64,000 nt of DNA from Bacteroidota bacterium (GCA_019637975.1 JAHBUR010000018.1:1-64000), one strand, 5' to 3'. Numbered from the stretch's first letter, positions 19,445-28,266 are shown. Numbers and translations are program-made. Notes: generated by a model from the sequence alone, not told the origin.

Positions 19445-19903
19445 ATGAGAACAACAAAGCGTTACGGCAAGAAAGCCGATGCAGCCTTGACCCTCTGGGT
19501 GAAACTCGCGAGGGCCTTTTCGGTGTTTTCTAAAGCAACAGGCGAGGATATCGAAGGGTACGGCCTTACACAGGCACAATTCGGGGTGTTAGAGTGTCTC
19601 GGCCACCTCGGCCCCATGACGATGGGTCAGTTGTGTCGCAAGAAGCTGGTCAGCGGCGGTAACATGACGGTTGTGGTTGACAATCTCGAAAAGCTCTCGC
19701 TGGTGGAGCGCGTACACAGTACGAAAGACCGGCGGGCGATAACGCTTCAACTTACTGTAAAGGGGAAGAAGCTGTTCGAGGAGATTTTTCCGAAGCATGC
19801 GAAACATGTTGGGATGTTAGCCTCGGCTCTGTCAACAGAGGAGCAGGCTCAGTTAGGCAAGTTGCTCAAGAAACTGGGATTGTCTCTTCGGGAACCGAAA
19901 TAG
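19445..19903 (+). CDS. MarR-family transcriptional regulator
   Basis: The product is 152 aa, the usual MarR size. The winged helix-turn-helix runs over about residues 38-100: LTQAQFGVLECLGHLGPMTM, then the recognition helix near SGGNMTVVVDNLEKLSLVER, then the wing HSTKDRRAITLQLT with the typical Asp-Arg-Arg. No Cys is visible in the early helices, so a thiol-sensing mechanism is not obvious. Identical palindromes flank the gene, which suggests autoregulation and control of the nitroreductase gene 52 nt downstream. The module resembles MhqR-type quinone-stress regulation in Bacillus, but the ligand is unknown. Confidence 0.9.
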   Translation: MRTTKRYGKKADAALTLWVKLARAFSVFSKATGEDIEGYGLTQAQFGVLECLGHLGPMTMGQLCRKKLVSGGNMTVVVDNLEKLSLVERVHSTKDRRAITLQLTVKGKKLFEEIFPKHAKHVGMLASALSTEEQAQLGKLLKKLGLSLREPK

Positions 19904-19920
19904 GTTCTCTGTTGTTTAAT

Positions 19921-19951
19921 GCTTTGAATTCAAACAATCCTAATTCAAAGC
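19921..19951. promoter_or_regulatory. Operator candidate O2 inside a larger inverted repeat
   Basis: TTTGAATTCAAA recurs at 19923-19934, identical to the site before marR. It is nested in a larger perfect inverted repeat, GCTTTGAATT (19921-19930) and AATTCAAAGC (19942-19951), so three half-sites are present. It lies directly ahead of the nitroreductase start. Confidence 0.6.
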
Positions 19952-19955
19952 AGGA

Positions 19956-20591
19956 ATGGATTCCGGTCTGGTCATGGTTGATGCATACGTTGTAGAAAAT
20001 AAACTCACTCCCATGGATAATACGATTCGCAGGCGGTGGAGTCCGAAGGGTTTCCTGGATATCCCAGTCGAACCTGAAAAGCTCGTAAGCCTTTTTGAAG
20101 CGGCACGCTGGTCGCCCTCAAGCCGCAATGAACAACCGTGGCGTTTCATCGTTGAAACAAAGTCTCATCCTGAAGGCTATGAACGACTTTTCAGCACATT
20201 GACGGAAAGCAACAAAAGCTGGGCGGGTGAAGCTCCCGTGTTGATTGCCGGCTTTGCGAAGAAGTTGTTCGAACGTGACAACCGGTTCAATCGGGTTGCG
20301 TTGTACGATACCGGTGGCGCCGTGGCGAATCTGACAGTACAGGCCGTTTCACTCGGACTTCAGGTTCACCAGATGGGCGGGTACGATATGCGCCGTCTGA
20401 GAGAGCTATACAGTGTTCCCGAGGAATTTGAGCCGGCTGCAATTCTCGCAGTAGGATATGCAGACGAAGAGCAACGGACGTCGCGCGTGCGCCTGCGCCA
20501 TGAGTTGCACACCATGGTGTATGAAGGCGTATGGGGGAGTGCCTCCGGGTTTCTGCGCACAAGTCTGGAACACCATATACATCACCAATAA
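19956..20591 (+). CDS. Nitroreductase family protein
   Basis: An FMN-dependent oxidoreductase of 211 aa. RRRWSPKGF is the N-terminal flavin-binding segment. FEAARWSPSSRNEQPWRFIV is the typical core, AGEAPVLIAG follows, and DTGGAVANLTVQAVSLGLQV with a GYDMRR segment completes the fold. Such enzymes reduce quinones, nitro-aromatics or related electrophiles with NAD(P)H. Alternative starts at 19974 and 20013 are possible, because residues before NTIRRRW are not conserved in the family. Position behind the O2 palindrome suggests MarR control, and the gene is followed 21 nt later by yceI. Confidence 0.88.
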   Translation: MDSGLVMVDAYVVENKLTPMDNTIRRRWSPKGFLDIPVEPEKLVSLFEAARWSPSSRNEQPWRFIVETKSHPEGYERLFSTLTESNKSWAGEAPVLIAGFAKKLFERDNRFNRVALYDTGGAVANLTVQAVSLGLQVHQMGGYDMRRLRELYSVPEEFEPAAILAVGYADEEQRTSRVRLRHELHTMVYEGVWGSASGFLRTSLEHHIHHQ

Positions 20592-20612
20592 CCATATTTA
20601 AGGAGAAAACTC

Positions 20613-21203
20613 ATGAAGCACACCATTCTTGCCCTTCTGGTCTTTGCCGCATTCAGCGGACAGGCACAAACGAAATGGAAACTCGACAAGTCGCACAGCA
20701 ACGTGAATTTTTCCGTGAGCCATATGGTGTTTTCGGAAGTGACGGGCTTGTTCCGGGAGTTCGACGCTACCATGGTTGCATCGAAGGAAGACATGACCGA
20801 TGCAAAGATCGAAGCCACAATCAAGACGTCAAGTATTGATACGCAGAATGAACGGCGGGACAACCACCTCCGTGCCGACGATTTCCTCAATGCCGAGATG
20901 TATCCGGAAATCAAGTTCGTGAGCACGAAAGTCGAGAAAGCCGGAGACCGAAAGTACAAGATTACCGGAAATCTTACCGTCCGCGATATAACAAAGCCCG
21001 TTGTTCTCGATGCGGAATTCCGAGGAACAATCACCGACCCTCGGGGAAATGTGAAGTCAGCGTTCAAGGCGACGACAAAGATCGATCGCTTTGAGTTCGG
21101 GACAAAATGGAACAACGTCCTCGATACGGGCGGTCTTGTTGCGGGCAAGGAAATCGAAGTAACGCTTCTCCTGCAATTTGCAAAAGAGAAGGCGCAAGGA
21201 TAG
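20613..21203 (+). CDS. YceI-family periplasmic protein
   Basis: The product is 196 aa with a signal peptide (residues 1-19, cleavage near GQAQ). A YceI-like lipocalin barrel follows: WKLDKSHSNVNFSVSHMVFS, then HLRADDFLNAEMYPEIKFVS, then GNLTVRDITKPVVLDAEF. The family binds isoprenoids such as polyprenyl quinones. A strong ribosome site (AAGGAG) is present. The position between nitroreductase and an extradiol/glyoxalase-type gene fits a quinone-handling unit. The carried ligand is inferred from the family only. Confidence 0.9.
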   Translation: MKHTILALLVFAAFSGQAQTKWKLDKSHSNVNFSVSHMVFSEVTGLFREFDATMVASKEDMTDAKIEATIKTSSIDTQNERRDNHLRADDFLNAEMYPEIKFVSTKVEKAGDRKYKITGNLTVRDITKPVVLDAEFRGTITDPRGNVKSAFKATTKIDRFEFGTKWNNVLDTGGLVAGKEIEVTLLLQFAKEKAQG

Positions 21204-21220
21204 CAACGAGTAGATAGCTC

Positions 21221-22090
21221 ATGAAATCCATCTCTCAAGATGCTAAAATTGCGTATGTCCGCTTGTGTGTCAATGACCTCAAGAAATCTGAGGCCTTTTA
21301 CGGAGCTTTGCTAGGATTTCGTGACGTCGCAAGAACTGATTCAGAGGTTGCCCTGTCATCAACAGGGCAACTTCCGTTTCATATCCACCTGAAAGAGAAC
21401 CCTCAAGCGAAACGTCCGCCGCATGGTTCTGCCGGACTGTTTCATGTGGCAATCCGTTTTCCCGACAGACAAGAGCTGGCGAAAACGTTGTTACGCTTGA
21501 TCGAAGCGTCGTATCCCATTCAAGGGGCCTCGGATCATGCAGTGAGCGAAGCAATCTACCTTGCTGATCCTGAGGGAAATGGCATCGAGTTGTATTGCGA
21601 TCGGCCCCGAGACTCATGGCGATGGCAAAACGGGGAAGTCTACATGGTTACCGAGCCGCTTGATGTTGAGGGGTTGCTGCAAACCGCCGATGGCAAGTGG
21701 GATGGCCTTCATCACCAAACCGATATCGGGCATGTTCATCTCAGCGTTACGAATCTTGCTAAGGTCGAAGAATTCTATGTCAAGAACATCGGTTTTGGTG
21801 TAACCGCAAGGTCATACCCCGGAGCGTTGTTTCTTGCAGCCGGCAGCTATCATCATCACATCGGCACGAACATTTGGGCGAGTCGCAACGGTGCTGCCCG
21901 GCAGCAGAATACGACAGGCATTCTTGCTTTTGGAGTTTCGCTTCCGCAGATAGAGTGGGAAGCGATGCGACAAGGTCTTGCCGAATCGAAACTCTCGTAC
22001 ACCTCTTCCTCAATTCTCGGCAAGGAACCGATACTACGTCTTCATGACCTCGATGGAATAGGCGTCGAATTCATACAGACTGCGATGTAA
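21221..22090 (+). CDS. Two-domain VOC protein (CatE/MhqO-like extradiol dioxygenase or glyoxalase)
   Basis: The product is 289 aa with two VOC modules. Module 1 (about residues 8-130) has KIAYVRLCVNDLKKSEAFYG, LFHVAIRFPDR and DPEGNGIELYCDRP. Module 2 (about 165-285) has DIGHVHLSVTNLAKVEEFYV, YHHHIGTNIW and a C-terminal GIGVEFIQ. The His residues of GHVHLS and YHHH and the late Glu are the expected metal ligands. Its closest style is CatE/MhqO of Bacillus, a ring-cleavage or electrophile-detoxifying enzyme under MarR-type control. The substrate is unproven. It lies 17 nt after yceI. Confidence 0.85.
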   Translation: MKSISQDAKIAYVRLCVNDLKKSEAFYGALLGFRDVARTDSEVALSSTGQLPFHIHLKENPQAKRPPHGSAGLFHVAIRFPDRQELAKTLLRLIEASYPIQGASDHAVSEAIYLADPEGNGIELYCDRPRDSWRWQNGEVYMVTEPLDVEGLLQTADGKWDGLHHQTDIGHVHLSVTNLAKVEEFYVKNIGFGVTARSYPGALFLAAGSYHHHIGTNIWASRNGAARQQNTTGILAFGVSLPQIEWEAMRQGLAESKLSYTSSSILGKEPILRLHDLDGIGVEFIQTAM

Positions 22091-22097
22091 CACATCG
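22083..22097. repeat. Short hairpin after the VOC gene
   Basis: CGATGT and ACATCG pair around a 3-nt AAC loop at the stop codon of the VOC gene. There is no T-run, so it is a poor terminator. It may only mark the end of the MarR-regulated unit. Confidence 0.3.
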
Positions 22098-22124
22098 TAA
22101 CAAGTTCCCTTCTGCTTCGATTCG

Positions 22125-22153
22125 TTGATAGTCACTCCGTTTTTGCCTATCTT
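22125..22153 (+). promoter_or_regulatory. Candidate promoter of aspS
   Basis: TTGATA (22125-22130), a 17-nt spacer and TATCTT (22148-22153) lie in the gap before aspS. The start would fall near 22160. Confidence 0.5.
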
Positions 22154-22179
22154 GACTTCCAAATGCTGATGCATTTCTC

Positions 22180-23973
22180 ATGCTTTCCCGAATAATTGGA
22201 GTAGTATTGTCCTCGTTCAAGAAGCGCACGCACACATGCGGCGAGTTGCGCGTATCCGACATCGGCAAAACAGTTACGCTTACAGGCTGGGTTGACATCA
22301 GACGAGACCTTGGCGGCGTGATTTTCATTGACTTGCGTGACCGGTATGGAAAAACGCAAGTCGTTTTCAATCCTCAAACCAACGCATCAGTACACGAGCT
22401 TGCCGGGTCGCTGCGGAATGAGTTTGTGATTTCGGTTTCAGGCAAAGTCGAACACCGACCTGAAGGTACGGTCAATTCCGATCTTGCAACTGGCGGGATC
22501 GACGTGATGGCGACGGAACTGCAGATTCTCAACAAAGCAGAAACTCCCCCGTTCCACATCGAGGATTCAATCGAAACCAACGAAGACTTGCGATTGAAAT
22601 TCCGCTATCTTGATTTGCGACGACCGGCGTTGCAGAACAACATCATCTTCCGCCATAAACTCTATCAAGTTGTTCACCGCTATTTTGATGAAAACAATTT
22701 TGTGGAAATCGAAACGCCGGTGTTGATGAAGAGCACACCGGAGGGTGCAAGAGATTACCTTGTGCCGAGCCGCGTTCAGCACGGGAAGTTCTACGCGCTG
22801 CCGCAATCTCCTCAAACATACAAGCAGATATTGATGGTGGCCGGGTTCGACCGGTATGTGCAAATCACGAAATGCTTTCGCGATGAAGACTTGCGGGCTG
22901 ATCGCCAGCCGGAATTCACCCAGATCGATGCTGAAATGTCTTTTGTTGATGAACAGGACGTTCAGCGGATTGCCGAAGGAATGATCGCGAGGATATTCAA
23001 GGACTTGAAGGGCATCGAAATTCCACTTCCGCTTCCGCGCCTTACATATAAGCAGGCGATGGAAATGTACGGCAGCGACAAGCCGGATACGCGGTTTGAA
23101 ATGAAGATTACAACACTGAACGGGTTGGTTGAGGGTTCAGGGTTCAAGGTGTTTGCAGATAATGTTGCAAAGGGTGGAACGGTTGCCGGACTCGTCGTTC
23201 CGGGGGCTGCATCGTTCACCCGAAATCAAATGGACAACCTTGTCGATTACGCAAAGAGCCTCGGCATCGGAGGACTTGCGTACATGAAGTGGACGGAGAA
23301 GGGACTTGAATCGGCAATCGAGAAATTCCTGGGCAAAGAGTTGATGGAGAAGATTGCCGTACACATGGGTGCGAAGGAGGGGGATTTGTTGCTGTTTGTG
23401 TCGGACACTTGGTTGAAAACGTATTCCACCCTCGGCACCCTACGGCTCGATATGGCAAAACGCCTGAACATGATTGATGAAGGGAAATGGACTCTCCTGT
23501 GGGTTACGGAATTTCCGATGTTCGAATTCAGCGAAGAAGAACAACGCTACGTTGCAATGCACCATCCCTTTACATCACCGATGCTTGAAGATGCGGATTT
23601 GCTGGATACGGCTCCGGACAAAGCCCGCTCGCGGGCGTACGACATGGTGCTGAATGGCAATGAACTTGGCGGCGGCAGCATCCGTATTCACGATTCTTCA
23701 CTACAATCAAAGGTCTTTTCCCTTCTCGGAATCGGGAAGGACGACGCGGAGAAGAGATTCGGATTTCTACTGAATGCCTTCAAGTACGGCGCCCCGCCTC
23801 ATGGCGGCATTGCATTCGGGTTGGATCGAATCGTGATGATATTGACCGGCAGCAAGTCCCTGCGCGATGTTATCGCATTTCCGAAAACCGCAAGTGCTAT
23901 GTCGTTGATGGATGAAGCCCCGAGCGAGGTTGATGAAAAACAATTACGCGAACTCCACATTCGAGTTGTGTAG
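22180..23973 (+). CDS. aspS: Aspartyl-tRNA synthetase, bacterial type
   Basis: A class II synthetase of 597 aa from ATG 22180. A TTG at 22207 with a better-placed GGAG would give 588 aa, nearer the usual N-terminus. The anticodon-binding OB-fold shows LTGWVDIRRDLGGVIFIDLR. The core shows the flipping-loop TPEGARDYLVPSR, motif 2 in FRDEDLRADRQPEFTQID, a GAD insertion domain in the middle, and motif 3 at GLDRIVMILTG. The Leu of RRDLGG occupies a position that is His in several nondiscriminating AspRS. No gatCAB genes are in view, so tRNA-Asn misacylation cannot be judged. The stop overlaps the next start by 1 nt. Confidence 0.95.
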   Translation: MLSRIIGVVLSSFKKRTHTCGELRVSDIGKTVTLTGWVDIRRDLGGVIFIDLRDRYGKTQVVFNPQTNASVHELAGSLRNEFVISVSGKVEHRPEGTVNSDLATGGIDVMATELQILNKAETPPFHIEDSIETNEDLRLKFRYLDLRRPALQNNIIFRHKLYQVVHRYFDENNFVEIETPVLMKSTPEGARDYLVPSRVQHGKFYALPQSPQTYKQILMVAGFDRYVQITKCFRDEDLRADRQPEFTQIDAEMSFVDEQDVQRIAEGMIARIFKDLKGIEIPLPLPRLTYKQAMEMYGSDKPDTRFEMKITTLNGLVEGSGFKVFADNVAKGGTVAGLVVPGAASFTRNQMDNLVDYAKSLGIGGLAYMKWTEKGLESAIEKFLGKELMEKIAVHMGAKEGDLLLFVSDTWLKTYSTLGTLRLDMAKRLNMIDEGKWTLLWVTEFPMFEFSEEEQRYVAMHHPFTSPMLEDADLLDTAPDKARSRAYDMVLNGNELGGGSIRIHDSSLQSKVFSLLGIGKDDAEKRFGFLLNAFKYGAPPHGGIAFGLDRIVMILTGSKSLRDVIAFPKTASAMSLMDEAPSEVDEKQLRELHIRVV

Positions 23974-25334
23974 TGAAAGACAAAATTAGAATTGCCAGCG
24001 GACAAGGCTTCTGGGGTGACCTTCTCACCGCTCCGTACGACCAGGTGACCAGAGGCCCGATTGACTACATGATGATGGACTACCTCGCGGAGGTCACCAT
24101 GTCCATCATGCAAAAGCAGAAGCGGAAGGACCCGAAGCTTGGCTATGCGAAGGACCTTGTTCCGCTCATGGAGCGGATTCTTCCAATTATCACGAAGAAA
24201 GACATTAAGGTGATTACGAACGGCGGCGGCGTGAATCCTGCTGCCTGCCGGGATGCCATTTTTGCGGTTGCGAAGAAGCTCGGAATATCCAAGCTGAAGA
24301 TAGGTGTCGTGCTGGGAGACGACATTCTCGACCAGCTCGACGAGTTGAAAAAGAAGGGTATTCATCTCCACAATATGGAATCGGGTGAGAGCCTTGACTC
24401 TGTACGTGACAAGGTTATGAGTGCCAACGTATACTTCGGTGCCTGGCCGATTGTCGAGGCGTTGCGGCAAGGTGCCCAGATCATTATCACGGGACGGACA
24501 ACTGATACAGGCTTGACTCTTGCGCCGATGATCTATGAATTCGGGTGGAAGGAAAATGATTGGGATACGATTTCAGCAGGCACGGTTGCAGGCCACATTC
24601 TTGAATGCGGTGGACAGGCCAGCGGCGGCAACTTCTCTGCCGGATGGAAGAACGTTCCCGACATGGCTCATATCGGGTTTCCGATTGCCGAGGCGTTTCC
24701 TAACGGAGAAGTCGTCATTACAAAACATGAGAACACCGGGGGACTTGTATCGCGCCAAACAGTCACCGAGCAATTAATGTACGAGATTGGCAATCCTGCC
24801 AATTACATTACGCCGGATTGCGTCGCGGATTTCACAACCATTCATCTTGAAGATATCGGCCCCAATCGTGTCAGGATGTTCGGCGTGAAGGGCAAGCCTG
24901 CTACCGATTCGTACAAGGTTTCGATGTCGTATCTTGACGGTTATACGGCAATCGGTACACTCACGTATGCGTGGCCTGACGCTTTAGAGAAAGCAAGAGC
25001 CGCGGATCAGATCCTTCGTACGCGGCTTGCCGACCTCGGGTTGAAATTCGATGAGATTCGTTCGGAATTCATGGGCTACAACTCGTGTCACGGTCCGCTA
25101 TCAGTGATGCCGAATGAGATAAATGAGATTGTGCTGAGGATCGGGGTTCGGGATCACGACCAAAAAGCAGTTGAGCGCTTTGGAATGGAACTCGCGCCAC
25201 TCATACTCACCGGTCCGCCGGCCGTGACAGGTTTTGCCGGCGGTCGCCCGAAACCAAGTGAGGTCATTGCCTATTGGCCGGCGCTTATTCCGAAGACCGC
25301 TGTACAACCGATCGTGGAAGTTGTTGAAGTGTAA
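23973..25334 (+). CDS. AtuA-like (DUF1446) acyclic-terpene-utilisation family protein, large part
   Basis: The product is 453 aa, with a GTG start overlapping the aspS stop. It has the DUF1446/AtuA pattern: IRIASGQGFWGD at the N-terminus, YLAEVTMSIMQKQKRKDPKL, VITNGGGVNPAACRDAI, ITGRTTDTGLTLAPMIYEFG, HILECGGQASGGNF and GFPIAEAFPNGE. In Pseudomonas, AtuA belongs to the acyclic terpene (citronellol/geraniol) pathway, but the many homologues elsewhere are uncharacterised. In longer homologues a ferredoxin-fold domain follows in the same chain. Here that domain is the separate gene at 25565, so this is a split form. No other atu pathway genes are nearby. Confidence 0.82.
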   Translation: MKDKIRIASGQGFWGDLLTAPYDQVTRGPIDYMMMDYLAEVTMSIMQKQKRKDPKLGYAKDLVPLMERILPIITKKDIKVITNGGGVNPAACRDAIFAVAKKLGISKLKIGVVLGDDILDQLDELKKKGIHLHNMESGESLDSVRDKVMSANVYFGAWPIVEALRQGAQIIITGRTTDTGLTLAPMIYEFGWKENDWDTISAGTVAGHILECGGQASGGNFSAGWKNVPDMAHIGFPIAEAFPNGEVVITKHENTGGLVSRQTVTEQLMYEIGNPANYITPDCVADFTTIHLEDIGPNRVRMFGVKGKPATDSYKVSMSYLDGYTAIGTLTYAWPDALEKARAADQILRTRLADLGLKFDEIRSEFMGYNSCHGPLSVMPNEINEIVLRIGVRDHDQKAVERFGMELAPLILTGPPAVTGFAGGRPKPSEVIAYWPALIPKTAVQPIVEVVEV

Positions 25335-25402
25335 GAATTTCCCCAACATCTTGTTGGGATCATCCACCACAACAGTCATACATCAAGAAAGGAAAGATCG
25401 TC

Positions 25403-25561
25403 ATGGCACGAAAACGAACAACTCATAGAAGCGTGTCGGGAACGAAACTGTATGCAGTGCGTGATGCAAAGGGAAGGTTCGTCGACATCCAAACCTATAA
25501 ACGCGCTCATGCCGCCGATTTGCGAAAGACGAGTAAGAGCGAGAAAAAGAAGAGAAAATAA
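25403..25561 (+). CDS. 52-aa basic protein of unknown function
   Basis: A short ORF beginning MARKRTTHRSVSGTKLYAVR and ending in a Lys-rich tail. About a third of its residues are Lys or Arg. A ribosome site AAAGGAAAG lies just upstream of the ATG. It sits between the two AtuA-like genes, ending 3 nt before the second. The composition suggests a nucleic-acid- or ribosome-associated small protein, but I recognise no family. Conserved-looking segments are TKLYAVRDAKGRF and TYKRAHAADL. It is probably genuine because of spacing, ribosome site and operon fit. Confidence 0.65.
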   Translation: MARKRTTHRSVSGTKLYAVRDAKGRFVDIQTYKRAHAADLRKTSKSEKKKRK

Positions 25562-25564
25562 TAC

Positions 25565-25888
25565 ATGAAGATCCGATTGATTGATATCGCCCACGCCCGT
25601 TCCGGCGATAAAGGGGATACCGGAAATGTCGGCGTCATTGCCCGCAAACAAGAGTACTATCCGTTGTTAGCGAAGTATCTCTCTGTTGAACGAGTGAAGA
25701 ACCATTTCGACGGCATTGCACTCGGGAAAGTTGAGAGATTTGAAATTCCCAACCTGTGGGCGATCAATTTTCTTCTGCATGAATCCCTTGGCGGCGGCGG
25801 CACGAAGTCCCTCAAAAACGATGCACAAGGGAAAACGTTGAGTAGTGCCATGTTGCGTATGGAATTGGAGATTGACGAGAAGTTATAG
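25565..25888 (+). CDS. AtuA-like ferredoxin-fold domain protein, small part
   Basis: The product is 107 aa. Its N-terminal DIAHARSGDKGDTGNVGVIA is the typical signature of the C-terminal ferredoxin-like domain of AtuA/DUF1446 proteins, followed by FEIPNLWAINFLLHESLGGG. It is therefore the partner of the 453-aa protein, and the two probably form one complex. It is encoded 3 nt after the 52-aa basic protein and 42 nt before prfB. Confidence 0.82.
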   Translation: MKIRLIDIAHARSGDKGDTGNVGVIARKQEYYPLLAKYLSVERVKNHFDGIALGKVERFEIPNLWAINFLLHESLGGGGTKSLKNDAQGKTLSSAMLRMELEIDEKL

Positions 25889-25930
25889 CTGCCGACCATC
25901 ACGATTGTTCTCAGTTTTTTAGGAAAGAGT

Positions 25931-27041
25931 ATGTTTGAAGATCAGAAAGACCGGATTCAGAAACTGCAGAAGCAGATGATTGAACTTCGAGGTTATCTTT
26001 GACGTAGATGCCAAGGAACAGGAAGCGGCGGGATTGCAGTCAAAAACCGAATCCCCGAATTTCTGGAATGACAATGTTGCTGCGCAGAAAGTTATGCAGC
26101 AACTCAGTTCTTTGAAGAATTGGGTTGACAGCTGGAAAACCCTGAAACGGATGCTTGACGATGCCGGCTCGTTGCTTGAACTTGCGGAAGAATCCAATGA
26201 TTCATCGTTAGGTTCCGAGATCAACAAGGAACTTGATACGGTGGAGAAGGGAATCGGCGACCTGGAATTCCGCAATATGCTCAGCGGCCCCGACGACAGA
26301 CGTAATTGCATACTGAATATCAACTCCGGTGCAGGCGGCACAGAGTCGCAAGATTGGGCGGAAATGCTGCTCCGCATGTATGTTCGATGGTCTGAACGGC
26401 AGGGCTACAAGGTGGTGCTGACTGATCGACTGGATGGCGATGGAGCCGGAATCAAGAGCGCCTCAATAGAAGTGATAGGCGAGTATGCCTATGGCTACTT
26501 GAAAGCGGAAAACGGCGTGCACCGGCTTGTACGCATTTCTCCATTTGATGCGAATGCCCGGCGACACACATCGTTCGCCTCAGTGTTCGTGTATCCCGAA
26601 ATGGATGATGACGTTGAGATTGAGATCAATCCCGCTGATCTCAAGGTGGACACTTTCCGTTCCGGAGGCAAAGGCGGCCAGAACGTCAACAAAGTCGAAA
26701 CAGCAGTCCGCATTACCCATATTCCGTCGGGCATTGTGGTTGCGTGCCAGCAGGAACGGTCGCAATTCCAAAACAAAGAGCGCGCACTGAACATGCTGAA
26801 ATCCCAACTGTATCAGAAGCGGAAGGAAGAAGAAGAGGCGCGCTTGAACGCCATCGAAAATACGAAGAAGAAAATCGAATGGGGGAGCCAGATCCGCTCG
26901 TACGTTTTTCATCCCTACAATATGGTCAAAGATCACAGGACAGACATAGAAACCAGCGACGTACAGGGCGTGATGGACGGCGAACTTGACGACTTTATCA
27001 GAGGGTATCTGATGGAGTTCAGTTCGAAGGGAACCGCATAA
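25931..27041 (+). CDS. prfB: Peptide chain release factor 2, with programmed +1 frameshift
   Basis: Release factor that recognises UGA and UAA. The first 23 codons run from ATG 25931 to CTT at 25997 and meet an in-frame TGA at 26000. The remainder is read in the +1 frame from GAC 26001, giving 369 aa, the normal RF2 length. The catalytic GGQ is at residues 248-250, inside [18 protein letters not shown]. The stop-recognition SPF tripeptide is at 203-205, in [13 protein letters not shown]. This makes it RF2 and not RF1. The own stop is TAA. The gene starts 42 nt after the small AtuA-like gene and is followed 7 nt later by the lol genes. Confidence 0.97.
25997..26003 (+). promoter_or_regulatory. 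prfB: RF2 autoregulatory +1 frameshift site
   Basis: The slippery CTT TGA C matches the conserved RF2 frameshift signal. A purine stretch, CGAGG, lies just upstream, a weaker version of the usual AGGGGG stimulator. Low RF2 slows termination at TGA and allows the ribosome to slip into the +1 frame (established mechanism). Confidence 0.95.
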
Positions 27042-27048
27042 TTTCCCC

Positions 27049-28266
27049 ATGTCGTATCCTGCCTTCATAGCCGACCGGTACCTTCAGGCAACTCATCGAA
27101 AGGGCTTTCTTTCGTTCATTACCTTCATTTCTGTGGTTGGCGTGGCGCTTGGTACCGCTGCGCTGATTATAGCTATTACCGTGCTCGGGGGGTTCGAGAA
27201 GGAAATCACCGACAAGGTCATCGGCTTCACAAGCCACGTGCAAATCTCCGGCTATCAGAATCTGCCTCTTGGCAATTATGTCGCAAATACTGCCCGCATA
27301 GAACAGGCGTCACCTCTTGTCAGATCGGTTCAACCGTTTCTGTCGCGTGAAGCACTCGTACGATCGGCCGAGTCGATTGATGGGATATTGCTGAAAGGAA
27401 TCGAGCCGTCGAAAGATTTGCTGACAGTCAGCAAGTACATCGTTCACGGGGCGTATAACATCAGTCGTGCTCCCGGGGCTCTTCCGAATATTGTTCTCGG
27501 GAAGAAACTCGCAGACAGGCTTGCCGTTAGCCTGGGAGACAAGATTACAGTGTTTGGCACGGGACGTTCAGGTGAATTCGGACAGATGCGGGCAATGCAG
27601 TTCAGGTTGTCGGGTATTTACGAAAGCGGCATGGCTGATTATGACGACGTGTATGCGTTCACCTCGCTGAAAGACGCACAAATGCTCTTTCAATTTGGCG
27701 AAGCTGTTTCCGGCTATGACATCATGGTAACGAATATCGACAGCGTCGAGTCTGTTGCAGAACAGGTTCAAGCGACGCTCGGCTACCCGCATTACGGTCG
27801 CACTGTCTACCAAAGCTACAGAAATCTTTTCAGTTGGATCGAGTTACAAAAAAAGCCCGTCCCGATTATTTTGGGACTGATTATCATTGTGGCGACGGTG
27901 AATATCATCGGTACGTTACTAATGATGGTTCTCGGCAGGACCAGGGATATCGGAATACTGAAATCACTCGGAGCAACAAAGAAGGGGATTGTCAGTATTT
28001 TTGTTCGGCAAGGGTTGTGGATTGGAATAGCCGGAACAATCTTCGGCAATTTGCTGGCCTTCACGCTCTGCTATGCCGAAATGAAGCTGCGGTTTCTTTC
28101 ACTTCCGAGTGACATTTATTTCATGACATCAGTGCCGATACTGTTGCGGCCCGAGTTCTTCGTTGTTGTTTCAGCACTGAGCATCGGGTTATGCTTTTTT
28201 TGCTCGTTGCTGCCGGCCTGGCTTGCGTCCCGCATCGATCCGGTTCGGGCAATACGGTTTGGATGA
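27049..28266 (+). CDS. LolC/LolE-family ABC transporter permease, first copy
   Basis: The product is 405 aa with an N-terminal membrane helix (about residues 20-48, FLSFITFISVVGVALGTAAL), a large periplasmic domain (50-260) and three C-terminal helices forming the FtsX domain. The coupling motif GRTRDIGILKSLGATKKGI lies between the first two of these. With LolD it should extract lipoproteins from the inner membrane and pass them on towards the outer membrane. The TGA is followed directly by the ATG of the second permease. LolC versus LolE cannot be fixed from sequence alone. Confidence 0.88.
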   Translation: MSYPAFIADRYLQATHRKGFLSFITFISVVGVALGTAALIIAITVLGGFEKEITDKVIGFTSHVQISGYQNLPLGNYVANTARIEQASPLVRSVQPFLSREALVRSAESIDGILLKGIEPSKDLLTVSKYIVHGAYNISRAPGALPNIVLGKKLADRLAVSLGDKITVFGTGRSGEFGQMRAMQFRLSGIYESGMADYDDVYAFTSLKDAQMLFQFGEAVSGYDIMVTNIDSVESVAEQVQATLGYPHYGRTVYQSYRNLFSWIELQKKPVPIILGLIIIVATVNIIGTLLMMVLGRTRDIGILKSLGATKKGIVSIFVRQGLWIGIAGTIFGNLLAFTLCYAEMKLRFLSLPSDIYFMTSVPILLRPEFFVVVSALSIGLCFFCSLLPAWLASRIDPVRAIRFG

